A DNA stretch of 64,000 bases from Hyphomicrobiales bacterium (GCA_017305715.1 JAFKKG010000011.1:248001-312000); one strand, 5' to 3'. Shown: positions 17,453-26,557, counted from the first letter of the stretch. Translations and numbers: made by a program. Notes: generated by a model not told the origin, from the letters alone.

Positions 17453-18217
17453 ATGTTCGAACCTGAGAACGACATCGAGCGCTTGCTGATGCGTGCATCG
17501 GCAGAGCCGGCTGAGCGTCCGGCCTTCGCCCGGGCCTTGATCGATGCGCGGATATTCGTGGTGCTGGTTTCCGACCGTCCGGTCGTGCCCGGGCCGGACG
17601 GCAATGTCGTCATTCCCGAAGGGACCAAATTGACCTTGCCGAGCGCTGTGCGCGGCGAGGAGAAGCTGATCCCGTTCTTTACGGCGCCGTCGCGGGCGCA
17701 GGCGTGGTTCAAGGACGAGCACATCATCGGACCGGATGTGACCCGCGATTTGTTCGCCCGCTATCCTGCCGTGCCATTCGTGCTCAATCCGGGCTCCGAC
17801 TACGGCAAGGATTTCACGCCAGGCGAGGTGGCGCGGATGCTGGCGGGGGACTTCGATATGCGGGCCCCGCAGACCGTCACGACGCAAGCATCCGAGCAGA
17901 TATTGCTGGCGCACCCCAGGGAAATCCCGGCCGCCTTGATTGAGGCGCTCGGCCGTGAACTCGGCGCCGTCAAATCCGTGGGCGGCGCCTGGCTGATGCT
18001 GGCGATGCGCGGCGGCCAGAGCGAGCAGAGCTGGATGCTCGGTATCGATCACCAGGGGCCATGGCAGGACGTGCGCGACGCGATCGGCCGCGCCGTCGTC
18101 GGCGATATCCTGCAAGGACGTGTGCTCGACGCCAAGCCTCTCGATGCCGGCGAAATCTCCGTCACCTTGCGCACCGGAATTCCCATCATCGCCGCCAAGG
18201 GCGGCTTCCTCCATTAA
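17453..18217 (+). CDS. sseB: SseB family protein (enhanced serine sensitivity)
   Basis: A 254-residue cytoplasmic protein with the SseB plan. The N-terminal domain (about residues 1-120) holds ENDIERLLMRASAEPAERPAFARALIDARIFVV and LIPFFTAPSRAQAWF, and VPFVLNPGSDYGKDFTPGEVARML is the hallmark of the family. A C-terminal domain (about 130-254) follows. In E. coli, sseB was named from a serine-sensitivity phenotype, and its biochemical role is unknown. Its place between serC and serA, with a 19-base gap to serA, gives independent support for a link to serine metabolism. The start is the ATG at 17453. Confidence 0.8.
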   Translation: MFEPENDIERLLMRASAEPAERPAFARALIDARIFVVLVSDRPVVPGPDGNVVIPEGTKLTLPSAVRGEEKLIPFFTAPSRAQAWFKDEHIIGPDVTRDLFARYPAVPFVLNPGSDYGKDFTPGEVARMLAGDFDMRAPQTVTTQASEQILLAHPREIPAALIEALGRELGAVKSVGGAWLMLAMRGGQSEQSWMLGIDHQGPWQDVRDAIGRAVVGDILQGRVLDAKPLDAGEISVTLRTGIPIIAAKGGFLH

Positions 18218-18236
18218 CTCCTCAGGTAGACCCCAG

Positions 18237-19826
18237 ATGTCCAAACCCAAAGTCCTCATCTCCGACGCTCTCTCTCCCGCCGCCGTGCAGATCTTCAGGG
18301 ATCGCGGTGTCGATGTCGATTTCCAGCCCAATCTCGGCAAGGACAAGGACAAGCTCGCCGAGATCATCGGCGACTATGACGGGCTTGCGATCCGCTCGGC
18401 GACCAAGGCGACCGCGAAGATCATCGAGAAGGCGAAGAAGCTGAAAGTGATCGGCCGCGCCGGCATCGGCGTCGACAATGTCGAGATTCCCGCCGCGACC
18501 GCGAAGGGCATCATCGTGATGAACACGCCGTTCGGCAATTCGATCACGACCGCCGAGCACGCGATCACGCTGATGCTGGCGCTGGCGCGCGAGATTCCGC
18601 AGGCCGACGCTTCGACGCAGGCCGGCAAATGGGAAAAGAACCGCTTCATGGGCGTCGAGATCACCGCCAAGACGCTCGGGGTGATCGGTTGCGGCAATAT
18701 CGGCGCCATCGTCGCCGACCGCGCGCTCGGCCTGCGCATGAAGGTGATCGCGTTCGATCCGTTCCTGTCGCCGGAGCGCGCCAAGGATATCGGCGTCGAG
18801 AAGGTCGAACTCGACGATCTCTTGAAGCGCGCCGATTTCATCACCCTGCATACGCCGCTGACCGACAAGACCAGGAACATCATCGACGCCGGCGCCCTCG
18901 CCCGGATGAAGAAGGGCGTGCGCATCATCAATTGCGCCCGTGGCGGCCTGGTCGACGAGCAGGCGCTGGTCGATGCGCTGAACGCAAAGCATGTTGCGGG
19001 CGCCGCCTTCGACGTCTTCGTCGAGGAGCCGGCCACTTCGAACGTGCTGTTCGGCCATCCCAACGTGATCTGTACGCCGCATCTCGGCGCCGCCACCACG
19101 GAAGCGCAGGAGAACGTCGCATTGCAGGTCGCCGAGCAGATGTCGGACTACCTGTTGACCGGCGCGATCTCGAACGCGGTCAATTTCCCCTCGATCACGG
19201 CCGAAGAGGCGCCGAAGCTGAAACCGTTCATCGAACTGGCCGAGAAGCTCGGCTCGTTCGCCGGCCAGCTTACCGAGAGCGGCATCCTCAAGGTTCAGAT
19301 CACCTATGAGGGAAATGTGGCCGCCATGAAGATCAAGGCGATCACCTCGGCGGTATTGTCCGGCCTGCTGCGGCCGATGCTGGGCGACGTCAACGTGGTG
19401 TCGGCGCCGGTCGTCGCCAAGGAGCGCGGCATGGTGGTCGACGAGATCGTTCGCGCGGCGCAGAGCGATTATGAAAGCCTGATCACCGTCACCGTCACCA
19501 CCGAACGGCAGGAACGCTCGGTGTCGGGTACCGTCTATCACGACGGCAAGCCGCGCTTGGTCGACATCAAGGGCATCCGGGTCGACGCCGAATTCGGCAA
19601 GTCGATGATCTACATCACCAATGAAGACAAGCCCGGCTTCATCGGCCACTTCGCCGGCATTCTCGGCGATGCCCAGATCAACATCGCGACCTTCCATCTC
19701 GGCCGCAACAAGCAGGGCGGCGACGCCATTGCGCTGGTCGAGGTCGACGGCGCGATTCCGGCTGAGGTGATCGCCAAGGTGCAGGCATTGCCGCAGGTCA
19801 AGCAGGCCAAAGCGTTGGTGTTTTAG
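18237..19826 (+). CDS. serA: D-3-phosphoglycerate dehydrogenase, long type with ACT domain
   Basis: A 529-residue enzyme that oxidises 3-phosphoglycerate to phosphohydroxypyruvate with NAD+, the first step of serine synthesis. The catalytic half shows GRAGIGVDNVEIPAAT, the Rossmann motif GVIGCGNIGAIVADRA, NCARGGLVDEQAL (active-site arginine), the glutamate in FVEEPA and the histidine in CTPHLGAATTEAQ. An intervening domain (about 320-450) and a C-terminal ACT domain (EDKPGFIGHFAGILGDAQINIATFHLGR) follow; in many SerA proteins ACT mediates serine feedback. The start is the ATG at 18237, 19 bases after the SseB-family stop codon. Confidence 0.96.
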   Translation: MSKPKVLISDALSPAAVQIFRDRGVDVDFQPNLGKDKDKLAEIIGDYDGLAIRSATKATAKIIEKAKKLKVIGRAGIGVDNVEIPAATAKGIIVMNTPFGNSITTAEHAITLMLALAREIPQADASTQAGKWEKNRFMGVEITAKTLGVIGCGNIGAIVADRALGLRMKVIAFDPFLSPERAKDIGVEKVELDDLLKRADFITLHTPLTDKTRNIIDAGALARMKKGVRIINCARGGLVDEQALVDALNAKHVAGAAFDVFVEEPATSNVLFGHPNVICTPHLGAATTEAQENVALQVAEQMSDYLLTGAISNAVNFPSITAEEAPKLKPFIELAEKLGSFAGQLTESGILKVQITYEGNVAAMKIKAITSAVLSGLLRPMLGDVNVVSAPVVAKERGMVVDEIVRAAQSDYESLITVTVTTERQERSVSGTVYHDGKPRLVDIKGIRVDAEFGKSMIYITNEDKPGFIGHFAGILGDAQINIATFHLGRNKQGGDAIALVEVDGAIPAEVIAKVQALPQVKQAKALVF

Positions 19827-19850
19827 AAGGCGTTGCTCCCTCTTGTCGTC

Positions 19851-19873
19851 GTCCCGGCTCAAGGCCGGGACGG
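19851..19873 (+). repeat. Hairpin fragment of a dispersed repeat after serA
   Basis: CGTCCCGGC and GCCGGGACG form a perfect 9-bp stem with a TCAAG loop, 24 bases after the serA stop. The sequence matches the inner part of the GTCATGGCCGGG repeat family at 4464. It may end the serine operon transcript, but no T-run follows. Confidence 0.5.
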
Positions 19874-20039
19874 CGCTGTACCTCCATTGCCGGCGCCCGC
19901 TACCTCCGCCGCGCTGCCGTCCGGGCTCCGCCTTACCGAAACCCCAATCGAACCAGTTGCTCTGTCGCGGCGTCTCATCACCAGGGGTGATGGGATTTTT
20001 TCGCGTCGCCGTCCAGCCAACGGCCCTGGGAGTAAGCCT

Positions 20040-21725
20040 ATGCAATTGATTACCAAGTATCTTTTGACCACCAGCCTCGGCGTGGTCGCGGCGCTTGCCG
20101 TGGCTCCAGCGCGGGCCGCCGATGTGCCGGCCAGTTCCACCGTCGACGCCGTTACCGTCTATCCCGACGGCGCCAGCGTCACGCGCGTCATCACGCTCGA
20201 TGTGCCGGCCGGCGACCATTCGGCCGTCCTGAAGGATTTTCCGCTGTTGCTGGATCCGTCCTCGCTGCGGGTCGAGGGGGAGGCGGGCGTCAAGCTCACC
20301 ATCGGCGCGATCGACGCCAAGCCGCCGCGCGCGGCGCCGCCGGTCAACCTGCCTGAGCTCGACAAGCGTATCGAGGCGCTGAAAGACCAACGCGCCGACC
20401 TGCAGGGCGCGATCAATTCGGCCGTGGCGCGCCGCAAATTCGCCGAGCGTTTTGCGGAAGCTTCCCCGGCCGGAATCGGCGACAAGGGCGAGGCGCGGCC
20501 GATCGCCGAATGGCGCGCGGCCTTTGCCGCGGTGGCCGAGGAAGTCGCCACCGCCGACAGCGCGATCCGCGACGCCGAACGCAAGCAGCGCGAACTCGAC
20601 CGCGAGATTGCGCGGCTCGCATCCGACCGGACGCTGAAGCCGCCGAGCAAGCTCGAGGTCCGGATCGAACTCGCCGCCGCCGCTGCGACCAGGGCGACGC
20701 TGCGGGTGACCTATGCGGTGCGCGACGCGCGCTGGGCGCCGCTGTATGACGCCCGTCTCGACACCGGCGCCAGGGACCGCAAGCCCGCGCTCGAACTGGT
20801 GCGCCGCGCCGAGATCACCCAGAACACCGGCGAGGATTGGTCGAATGTCGCGCTCGCCGTGTCCACGGTGCGCACCGCGCGCGGCGGCAAGGCGCCGGAC
20901 CTGAATTCGCTGATCGTGCAATACCCGTTGCCGCCGCGCCCGCTGCCTCAGGCATCGGCGAGCGGTGCCATGGACCAAGTGAGGGTGCAGCGTTCGGTGT
21001 CGAGCCTCGCGCCCGCTGCGCCAGCGCCCAAGATGGCTGAGGCAGCTTTGGAGCGAGTCGACGAGCAGCAGGCTGCGGCGGAGGTCAGCGGCTATCAGGT
21101 GGTGTTCAAGATTCCCGGCCGCGTCAGCCTCGGCGCCGGCGAGGGCGCAAAAAGCCTGCGTGTTGCCTCTGCGGCGATCACGCCCGATCTTGCGGTGCGT
21201 GCGGTACCCGTGCTGGATCCGACCGCGTTCCTCGAAGCCAGCTTCAAACAGGCCGAGGACGCGCCGCTATTGCCGGGCCGGGTCGCGATCTATCGCGACG
21301 GCGTGTTCGTCGGCCGCGGCCAGATGACCGCGGCGGCCAAGGACGAGACCGTCCGTCTCGGCTTCGGCGCCGACGACAAGATCAAGATCGAGCGCACGAC
21401 CCTCAAACGCAATGAGGGTTCGGCCGGCCTGCTGGTGGCGACCTCCAAGACCGACGAGCGATCGTTCAAGACCACCATCCGCAACGGTCACGACTTCCCG
21501 ATCAAGGTCGCGATCGAGGATCACTTGCCGGTCAGCGAGAACGAAGAGATCCAGGTCGAAATGCTGTCGTCCTCGACCACGCCGACCACGACCAATCTGC
21601 GCGACAAGCGCGGCGTGCTGGAATGGGCGTTCGAGGCCAAGGCCGGTGAGGTCAGGGATATCGGCTTTGCCTGGCGGGTACGCTGGCCCAAGGACAAGGG
21701 CATCGTGATGAACCCGGCGGGGTAA
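20040..21725 (+). CDS. DUF4139 domain protein (MuiA family), exported
   Basis: A 561-residue exported protein. The ATG at 20040 follows GGGAG and opens a signal peptide (LLTTSLGVVAALAVAPARA). The N-terminal domain begins VDAVTVYPDGASVTRVITLDVPAG, the typical DUF4140 start. A coiled-coil region (about 115-210; LDKRIEALKDQRADLQGAIN, IRDAERKQRELDREIARLAS) leads to the DUF4139 domain with VRDARWAPLYDARLD and ITQNTGEDWSNVALAVSTV. The end, GVLEWAFEAKAGEVRDIGFAWRVRWPKDKGI, is the family signature. Relatives are described as mucoidy-inhibitor A family proteins; their role is poorly known. It is the only gene between serA and the convergent phytase-like gene. Confidence 0.8.
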   Translation: MQLITKYLLTTSLGVVAALAVAPARAADVPASSTVDAVTVYPDGASVTRVITLDVPAGDHSAVLKDFPLLLDPSSLRVEGEAGVKLTIGAIDAKPPRAAPPVNLPELDKRIEALKDQRADLQGAINSAVARRKFAERFAEASPAGIGDKGEARPIAEWRAAFAAVAEEVATADSAIRDAERKQRELDREIARLASDRTLKPPSKLEVRIELAAAAATRATLRVTYAVRDARWAPLYDARLDTGARDRKPALELVRRAEITQNTGEDWSNVALAVSTVRTARGGKAPDLNSLIVQYPLPPRPLPQASASGAMDQVRVQRSVSSLAPAAPAPKMAEAALERVDEQQAAAEVSGYQVVFKIPGRVSLGAGEGAKSLRVASAAITPDLAVRAVPVLDPTAFLEASFKQAEDAPLLPGRVAIYRDGVFVGRGQMTAAAKDETVRLGFGADDKIKIERTTLKRNEGSAGLLVATSKTDERSFKTTIRNGHDFPIKVAIEDHLPVSENEEIQVEMLSSSTTPTTTNLRDKRGVLEWAFEAKAGEVRDIGFAWRVRWPKDKGIVMNPAG

Positions 21726-21727
21726 GC

Positions 21728-21807
21728 CGTCATTGCGAGCGTAGCGAAGCAATCCATCCCTCCGTGGAAGGAATGGAATGCTTCGCCGCTTCGCTCCTCG
21801 TAATGAC
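21728..21807. repeat. Dispersed inverted repeat (CGTCATTGCGAG family), copy 1
   Basis: It starts CGTCATTGCGAGCGTAGCGA and ends CTCGTAATGAC, with AAGCAATCCAT in one half and a complementary GGAATGCTTCG in the other. The same family occurs at 42841-42922. It lies between two convergent genes, a usual site for such elements. Confidence 0.7.
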
Positions 21808-21827
21808 AACAGATGGAATGGGCGCCC

Positions 21828-23183
21828 TTACTTCGCCTTCAGGAACTCGCCCACTTCCAGCAGCACGAACTCATTGTCATCGGCCTTGTTGGGGTCGCGG
21901 CTCGACGAGAACGGCAGATTGTTGTCGTTGCCGACGATGATGTGCGTGTCGTCGACGCGGTCGACGTTCTCGATGGTGAAGAACGGGAAGGTCAGCACGC
22001 CGTCATTGAGCGGCTTCTTCGCCTTCTTGTCGGGATCGCGGATCTTCATCAGGTCGATATAGGCGATCTTGCGCACCGGCTTGCCGGCGTTGGCGTCAGA
22101 CAGCTCGACTTTGTAGACGCGTTTGAACTTTGCGAGGTCCGGGAAGCAGTTTTCGCCGCGATTGCCCTGCGGGCAGGCCTTGTCGGCGGTGCCTTCGCCA
22201 TTGTCGCGTTCGATGATCAGGCCGCTATTGGCGTCGATCATGTTGAAGTCGCCGATCGCATTGCCGTTCTGCTCGAACACGTAGTGCCAGAAGCGGCCGG
22301 TGAATTTTTCCGCCGCGACGTCGAATTCGAGGATGCGCGCGGCTTCCTTGCCGTCGACCTTTTCCCAATCCTTCTTCTCGGCATCCCACAGCGGGCCTTC
22401 CAGCAGGCCGTACAGGAACTTGCCGTCCTTCGACGCGGCAAAGCCCTCATAGCCCTTGGAGCGGCGCAGATTGACATTGGTGTAGCTGGCGCCCGGCGCG
22501 CCCGGCGACTGCACCGACCAGTGATCCGGCGAGCGCACCGGCTTGCCGTCGGCGATGGTCTCGAACACCGCCAGCACCTTGCCGGTCTTGTCGGCCTTGA
22601 TCACGTAGGGGCCGAACTCGTCGCCGATCCAGAAGGTGTCGCCGATGATCTGGAACCCTTCGGTGTCGAAATCGGCGCCGGTGAGATAGCGCTTGGTCGT
22701 CGCCTCGTGGACGATGCGGAACGGCACCTTCTTGTCGGGGTCGTGCAGGAAGACGGTTTCCTGACGGTCGATCGTGCCGGTCGCCCAATTGATCTTGTGC
22801 CGGTTCAGATACAGCATGGAGTCAGGCGAATTGTAGCGCGAGCCCATGCCGTTGTCGGTGAGCACCCAGAACGAGCCGTCGGGCATTGTCTTGATTCCGG
22901 AATGGCCCTGCAGCGGCTGGCCCTTGAACGGCAGCGACACGCCGGTCGGGCGTTCATAGGATTTCCCCATCACGGTGCCCAGCGCATCGACCCGGCGGCC
23001 GGTGGTGTATTTGCCCGAGGTCTTGAGATCATCCGGTGCGTCGGCGGGCGCGTCGACGAAGGATTGCGCAGGGAGCAGCGCGTGGCCTTTCAGCGTGGCG
23101 GGAAATTCGCCTTCGCCTTGCGCAAACGCGGCACCTGTAGCCAGAAAGACGGCGGCGGCGGAACAGAGCAGTGATAGGCGCAT
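21828..23183 (-). CDS. Secreted esterase-like phytase-family protein
   Basis: A 451-residue exported protein whose sequence fits the 'esterase-like activity of phytase' family, beta-propeller-type proteins found in many Proteobacteria. The start is the ATG at 23183, which gives a signal peptide (MRLSLLCSAAAVFLATGAAFA) cut before QGEGEF. SGIKTMPDGSFWVLTDNGMGSRYNSPDSM and ADFDTEGFQIIGDTFWIGDEFGPYVIKAD are the strongest family-like segments; acidic and aspartate residues in these could bind calcium. GFAASKDGKFLYGLLEGP repeats the propeller pattern. The substrate is unknown; phytate is unproven. The gene is not part of the haem operon upstream, which ends about 120 bases away. Confidence 0.75.
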   Translation of the reverse strand: MRLSLLCSAAAVFLATGAAFAQGEGEFPATLKGHALLPAQSFVDAPADAPDDLKTSGKYTTGRRVDALGTVMGKSYERPTGVSLPFKGQPLQGHSGIKTMPDGSFWVLTDNGMGSRYNSPDSMLYLNRHKINWATGTIDRQETVFLHDPDKKVPFRIVHEATTKRYLTGADFDTEGFQIIGDTFWIGDEFGPYVIKADKTGKVLAVFETIADGKPVRSPDHWSVQSPGAPGASYTNVNLRRSKGYEGFAASKDGKFLYGLLEGPLWDAEKKDWEKVDGKEAARILEFDVAAEKFTGRFWHYVFEQNGNAIGDFNMIDANSGLIIERDNGEGTADKACPQGNRGENCFPDLAKFKRVYKVELSDANAGKPVRKIAYIDLMKIRDPDKKAKKPLNDGVLTFPFFTIENVDRVDDTHIIVGNDNNLPFSSSRDPNKADDNEFVLLEVGEFLKAK

Positions 23184-23302
23184 GGCAAGATCTCCCGTGA
23201 GAAACGATGCCGTGTTCTCCCGGGCGCGTGTAACAGCCGCCTGACGGTTTTGTGAAATGCCGGTAACGACGTGGGATAAGGGTTGCGGCCTTACGCCGCC
23301 CG

Positions 23303-24103
23303 TCATCGCGTCGCGACCGGCCGCATGGTTTGCGGCAGCAGGAACGGCACGCCGTGGTCGGTGTACTCGATCGTGACGTCCACCTCGAAAATGCGCCGGA
23401 TGGTTTCGGCCGTGATGGCGTCGCTGCGGCCGCCATCGATTGCCAGTTTGCCGCGATGCAGCAGCACGATCCGGTCGGCGAACCGCATCGCCAGATTAAG
23501 GTCGTGCAGCACCGCAATCACCGCGGTGCCGTTTTTCGCGCGCCGCCTGGCGGTCTCCACCAGGTCGATCTGGTGGCGCATGTCGAGACTCGAGGTCGGC
23601 TCATCCAGCAACAGCAAGCCGGGCCCGTGCAGCGCCTCGCCGCAGCCGAGCTGCACCAGCACGCGGGCGAAATGCGCGCGCTGCTGTTCGCCGCCGGATA
23701 ATGTCGGCAATTGCCGCTGGCCGAAGCGCTCCAGCCCGACCTCGTGCAGCGCCGCATCGACCAGCCGGTGCGCGCTGGCGCGGCTGTTGTCGCCCGCGCC
23801 CATGGCGACGATTTCCGCGACCGTGAACGGGAAGGTGACGTTGACGTGCTGCGACAGCATGGCGCGATGCTGCGCGAGCTGGCGCGGCTTGTAGGTGTCG
23901 ATGTCGCGGCCCTTGAGTTCGACATGGCCGCGGCTCGGCTGGAGGTCGCCGGACAACATCCGCAGCAGCGTCGATTTGCCGGCGCCGTTGGGCCCGACGA
24001 TCGCGATCATCTCGCCGGCCGAGACGCGCAGGTCGATGGCGTCGACCAACGTGCTGTCGCCGAGGATCAGCGACACCGATCGCGCTTGAAGGATCGCCTT
24101 CAT
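23303..24103 (-). CDS. hmuV: Haemin ABC transporter ATP-binding protein HmuV
   Basis: A 266-residue ATPase that powers haemin import through HmuU. GPNGAGKST is the Walker A motif, LSGGEQQRAHFARVL the ABC signature and LLLLDEPTSSLD the Walker B motif, with the switch histidine in AVLHDLN. The DTYKPRQLAQHRAMLSQ segment is typical of HmuV/BtuD-like proteins. The start is the ATG at 24103; its first bases overlap the hmuU stop (ATGA). It is the last gene of the hemP-hmuT-hmuU-hmuV transcript. Confidence 0.95.
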   Translation of the reverse strand: MKAILQARSVSLILGDSTLVDAIDLRVSAGEMIAIVGPNGAGKSTLLRMLSGDLQPSRGHVELKGRDIDTYKPRQLAQHRAMLSQHVNVTFPFTVAEIVAMGAGDNSRASAHRLVDAALHEVGLERFGQRQLPTLSGGEQQRAHFARVLVQLGCGEALHGPGLLLLDEPTSSLDMRHQIDLVETARRRAKNGTAVIAVLHDLNLAMRFADRIVLLHRGKLAIDGGRSDAITAETIRRIFEVDVTIEYTDHGVPFLLPQTMRPVATR

Positions 24104-25200
24104 AATCCGACCAGCCCGCGCTGGCGCAGCAGCATCCCCAGGAAGAACGGCGCGCCGACCGCCGCGGTCAAAATGCCGATCGGCATTTCCGCCGGCGCCA
24201 CGATGGTGCGCGCCAGCGTGTCGGCGCCGACCAGCAGGATGGCGCCGAGCAACACGGAGGCCGGCAGCAGCAGCCGGTGCGCCGGCCCGATCACCAGCCG
24301 CAGCAGATGCGGCACCACGATGCCGACGAATCCGACCACGCCGCAGATCGATACCGCAACCCCGGTCATGGCCGACACCAGCACGATCGATATCCGCTTC
24401 AGCCGTTCGACATCGACGCCGCTGTGGAATGCCTCGGCCTCGCCGAGCACCAGCACGTCGAGCCCGCGCGAAATCCACAGGCACGCGATCAACGCAAATC
24501 CCAGCACGGGGGCAAGCGTGGCGGTCTTAGGCCAGGTCGCTCCGCTCAGCGATCCCAACAGCCAGAAGGTGATGTCGCGCAACTGGCGATCATCGGCGAT
24601 AAAGACCAGCATCCCGATGCCGGCGTTGGCGATGGCGGCGATCGCCAGCCCCGCCAGCAGGAAGATCGCGATCGACGTCCGACCCGAGCGGCTGGCGATG
24701 CTGTAGAGGATCATGGTGGTCAGCAGCGAACCGAAGAATGCCGCGAGCGGCAGCAACTGGTTCTGCATCAAGCGCAGGCTCTCGCCGAGATGGCTGTCGG
24801 TGAAGACGATCGCGGCGGCCGCCGCAAACGCGCCGCCGCTGGAAACGCCGACCAGCGCCGGATCGGCCAGCGGATTGCGAAACAGCCCCTGCATGATGGC
24901 GCCGGAAGCCGCGAGCAGGCCGCCGACCATCGCCGCCGCCACGATCCTGGGAATCCGGATCGACCACAGCACGAGCTGGTCGCGCGCCGCCAACGGATGC
25001 AGCGATGCATCGCTCCAGAGGCCGAGGGCGGCCGGTAGCCGCGACAATGGAATTCCCGCCGCCCCCACGGTGAGCGCGACCAGCGCCGCACCGGCCAGCG
25101 CCAGCAGCAGGCCGATCAGCGTCAGCGCGGCGGCGGGCCGCAGCGCCGTGCCGCTGCGACGCGTGGCGCTGTCCGTATCGGCCGGGGTCACGGCCGTCAT
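24100..25200 (-). CDS. hmuU: Haemin ABC transporter permease HmuU
   Basis: A 366-residue inner-membrane permease of the FecCD type (about ten helices), which forms the channel for haemin. RIPRIVAAAMVGGLLAASGAIMQGLFRNPLADPALVGVSSG is the diagnostic first cytoplasmic region of the family. VGFVGIVVPHLLRLVIGPAHR is the coupling-helix region that contacts HmuV. The start is the ATG at 25200, which overlaps the hmuT stop codon (ATGA); an upstream TTG at 25209 is less likely. Translational coupling on both sides marks a tight operon. Confidence 0.95.
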   Translation of the reverse strand: MTAVTPADTDSATRRSGTALRPAAALTLIGLLLALAGAALVALTVGAAGIPLSRLPAALGLWSDASLHPLAARDQLVLWSIRIPRIVAAAMVGGLLAASGAIMQGLFRNPLADPALVGVSSGGAFAAAAAIVFTDSHLGESLRLMQNQLLPLAAFFGSLLTTMILYSIASRSGRTSIAIFLLAGLAIAAIANAGIGMLVFIADDRQLRDITFWLLGSLSGATWPKTATLAPVLGFALIACLWISRGLDVLVLGEAEAFHSGVDVERLKRISIVLVSAMTGVAVSICGVVGFVGIVVPHLLRLVIGPAHRLLLPASVLLGAILLVGADTLARTIVAPAEMPIGILTAAVGAPFFLGMLLRQRGLVGL

Positions 25201-26165
25201 TGCCGGCAATTGGCCGTCAGCGCGGCTGGCGAGAACGTTTCCGCCTGCGGCGCCAGCGCAGGATAAAGCTTGACCGAGAGGTCGCGCGCGGCGGCGGCGG
25301 TACGCGGGCCGAAACCGAGCAGATAGAGGCCTTCCATCGAGATGAACGCCTTGTTCGCCACCACAGGCGTCAGCGCGAAGCCGGGATGGACGTAGATGGC
25401 CTCGGCCTCCAGTGAATCCTTGCTGCGCTCGATCGAGAGCACGACGTCGGGTTTGGCGGCGACGATCGCCTCGTCACTGATGATCTTGTAGCCGTCATAA
25501 CCGTCGATGGCGTTGACGCCGCCGGCGAGCGCAATGATTTCATTCGCCGCGGTCTTCTGGCCGGCCGCCATGGCGCGGCCGTTCAGCAACGACATCACGA
25601 ACATCACGCGCACCGGCTTTGTCACCTTGGCGCGCAGCGCGCGCAATTGCGCGAGATCGCCCGTCACTGCTTTAGTCAGGCATTCGGCGCGGGCGGCCGC
25701 ACCCATGGCGTCGCCGACCAGCTTGATCTTGTCGAGCAGGCCCTGTTCGGAAAACGTCTCGGGTACCAGCACCAGCGGCACCTTTGCCGCTTCCAGCACG
25801 TCCATCGTCTCTTTCGGTCCCGAGCCCTGCACGGCGAGCACGAGGGAAGGGTTGAGCCCAAGCACGCCCTCGGCGGAGAGCTGGCGCATATAGCCGACAT
25901 TGGGCTTGTCGCGCAGCGCGGATGCCGGATAGAGGCTGGTCGCGTCGACGCCGGCCAGCCGGTCCTCGAAGCCGAGCGCATAGAGGATTTCGGTGATGGC
26001 GCCGCCGATCGAAACGATCCGCGCCGGATCCGAGATCGTGACGTCGCGGTTGCGCGCGTCATGCACCGTGATGCCAGCCGCAAGCGCTGCGCCGTCACCG
26101 GCGAACGCGCAGGCGGTAGCCGGAAGAATCCCGGCGAGAAAAGCGAGCGTGCGACAAATTGTCAT
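25197..26165 (-). CDS. hmuT: Periplasmic haemin-binding protein HmuT
   Basis: A 322-residue periplasmic binding protein of the cluster A-II type. The signal peptide runs to about residue 29 (ILPATACAFAGDGAALAAG). RIVSIGGAITEILYALGFEDRLAGVDATSLYPASA is the HmuT signature; the tyrosine here (Y in TSLYPA) is a likely haem-iron ligand, as in ShuT and PhuT. EAIVAAKPDVVLSIERS and MEGLYLLGFGPRTAAAARDL complete the fold. It delivers haemin to HmuUV. The gene begins 6 bases after hemP. Confidence 0.93.
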   Translation of the reverse strand: MTICRTLAFLAGILPATACAFAGDGAALAAGITVHDARNRDVTISDPARIVSIGGAITEILYALGFEDRLAGVDATSLYPASALRDKPNVGYMRQLSAEGVLGLNPSLVLAVQGSGPKETMDVLEAAKVPLVLVPETFSEQGLLDKIKLVGDAMGAAARAECLTKAVTGDLAQLRALRAKVTKPVRVMFVMSLLNGRAMAAGQKTAANEIIALAGGVNAIDGYDGYKIISDEAIVAAKPDVVLSIERSKDSLEAEAIYVHPGFALTPVVANKAFISMEGLYLLGFGPRTAAAARDLSVKLYPALAPQAETFSPAALTANCRQ

Positions 26166-26171
26166 CAGGGA

Positions 26172-26378
26172 TTACTTGGTCAGGATCAGCTTGTTTTGCG
26201 ACGTCAGCCGCAGGCGGTAATGCTCTTCGCCATGCGCGATGATGATCTCGCGTTCGGCCGCAAACAGTTCACGGCTGTCGAGCCGGTTGCCGCTCATCAC
26301 GACGGAGCGCGCTATCGCAGGCGGATTCCCTGCGTTTTTCGCAGCGTCCCCGAGTTTGTCTCCGGAAGGTGCGGCCAT
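26172..26378 (-). CDS. hemP: Haemin uptake protein HemP
   Basis: A 68-residue protein of the HemP family. The C-terminal half, NRLDSRELFAAEREIIIAHGEEHYRLRLTSQNKLILTK, has the conserved SxxLF...I.H....YRLR.T...KLILTK pattern. HemP proteins are encoded in many haem-uptake loci and in some rhizobia and Burkholderia affect expression of the haem receptor; their mechanism is not settled. It is the first gene of the hmuTUV transcript and divergent from hmuR. Confidence 0.9.
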   Translation of the reverse strand: MAAPSGDKLGDAAKNAGNPPAIARSVVMSGNRLDSRELFAAEREIIIAHGEEHYRLRLTSQNKLILTK

Positions 26379-26426
26379 CTATTCCGTCTGCCCCGTTTGC
26401 GTCGAAAAGTTCTTGCGGTCCGATCT

Positions 26427-26454
26427 TGTATAGTTGGGCGGGCGCGCAATCCAA
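26427..26454 (-). promoter_or_regulatory. Predicted hemP promoter
   Basis: On the minus strand TTGGAT, a 16-base spacer and TATACA resemble -35 and -10 boxes, about 50 bases before the hemP ATG. A small GAA-NNN-TTC dyad lies just downstream at 26404-26412. No clear match to the longer iron-control element known from Bradyrhizobium haem genes was seen. Confidence 0.4.
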
Positions 26455-26535
26455 CCGCTGCAATTTACAATCGATATAAAGTGCGGCCTGCGGTTATTGA
26501 CCGTGCCGACCTCACCACGTAACCAATTGCGACGA

Positions 26536-26557
26536 GACGCGGGCGGGGACCCGCGTC
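26536..26557 (+). promoter_or_regulatory. GC hairpin in the hmuR leader
   Basis: Perfect 8-bp arms GACGCGGG and CCCGCGTC enclose a 6-base loop, 93 bases before the hmuR ATG. It could stabilise the leader or take part in control; no known RNA class was recognised. Confidence 0.4.

Noticed and set aside
18222-20978. A 918-codon open frame on the minus strand across serA and the DUF4139 gene
   Set aside because: It is antisense to two genes with clear motifs; its translation is arginine/aspartate-rich with no domain, typical of the shadow frame in GC-rich DNA.
26404-26412. Irr/iron-control element
   Set aside because: Only the GAA-NNN-TTC core is present; flanking bases do not match the longer element, so it was not called as a feature of its own.
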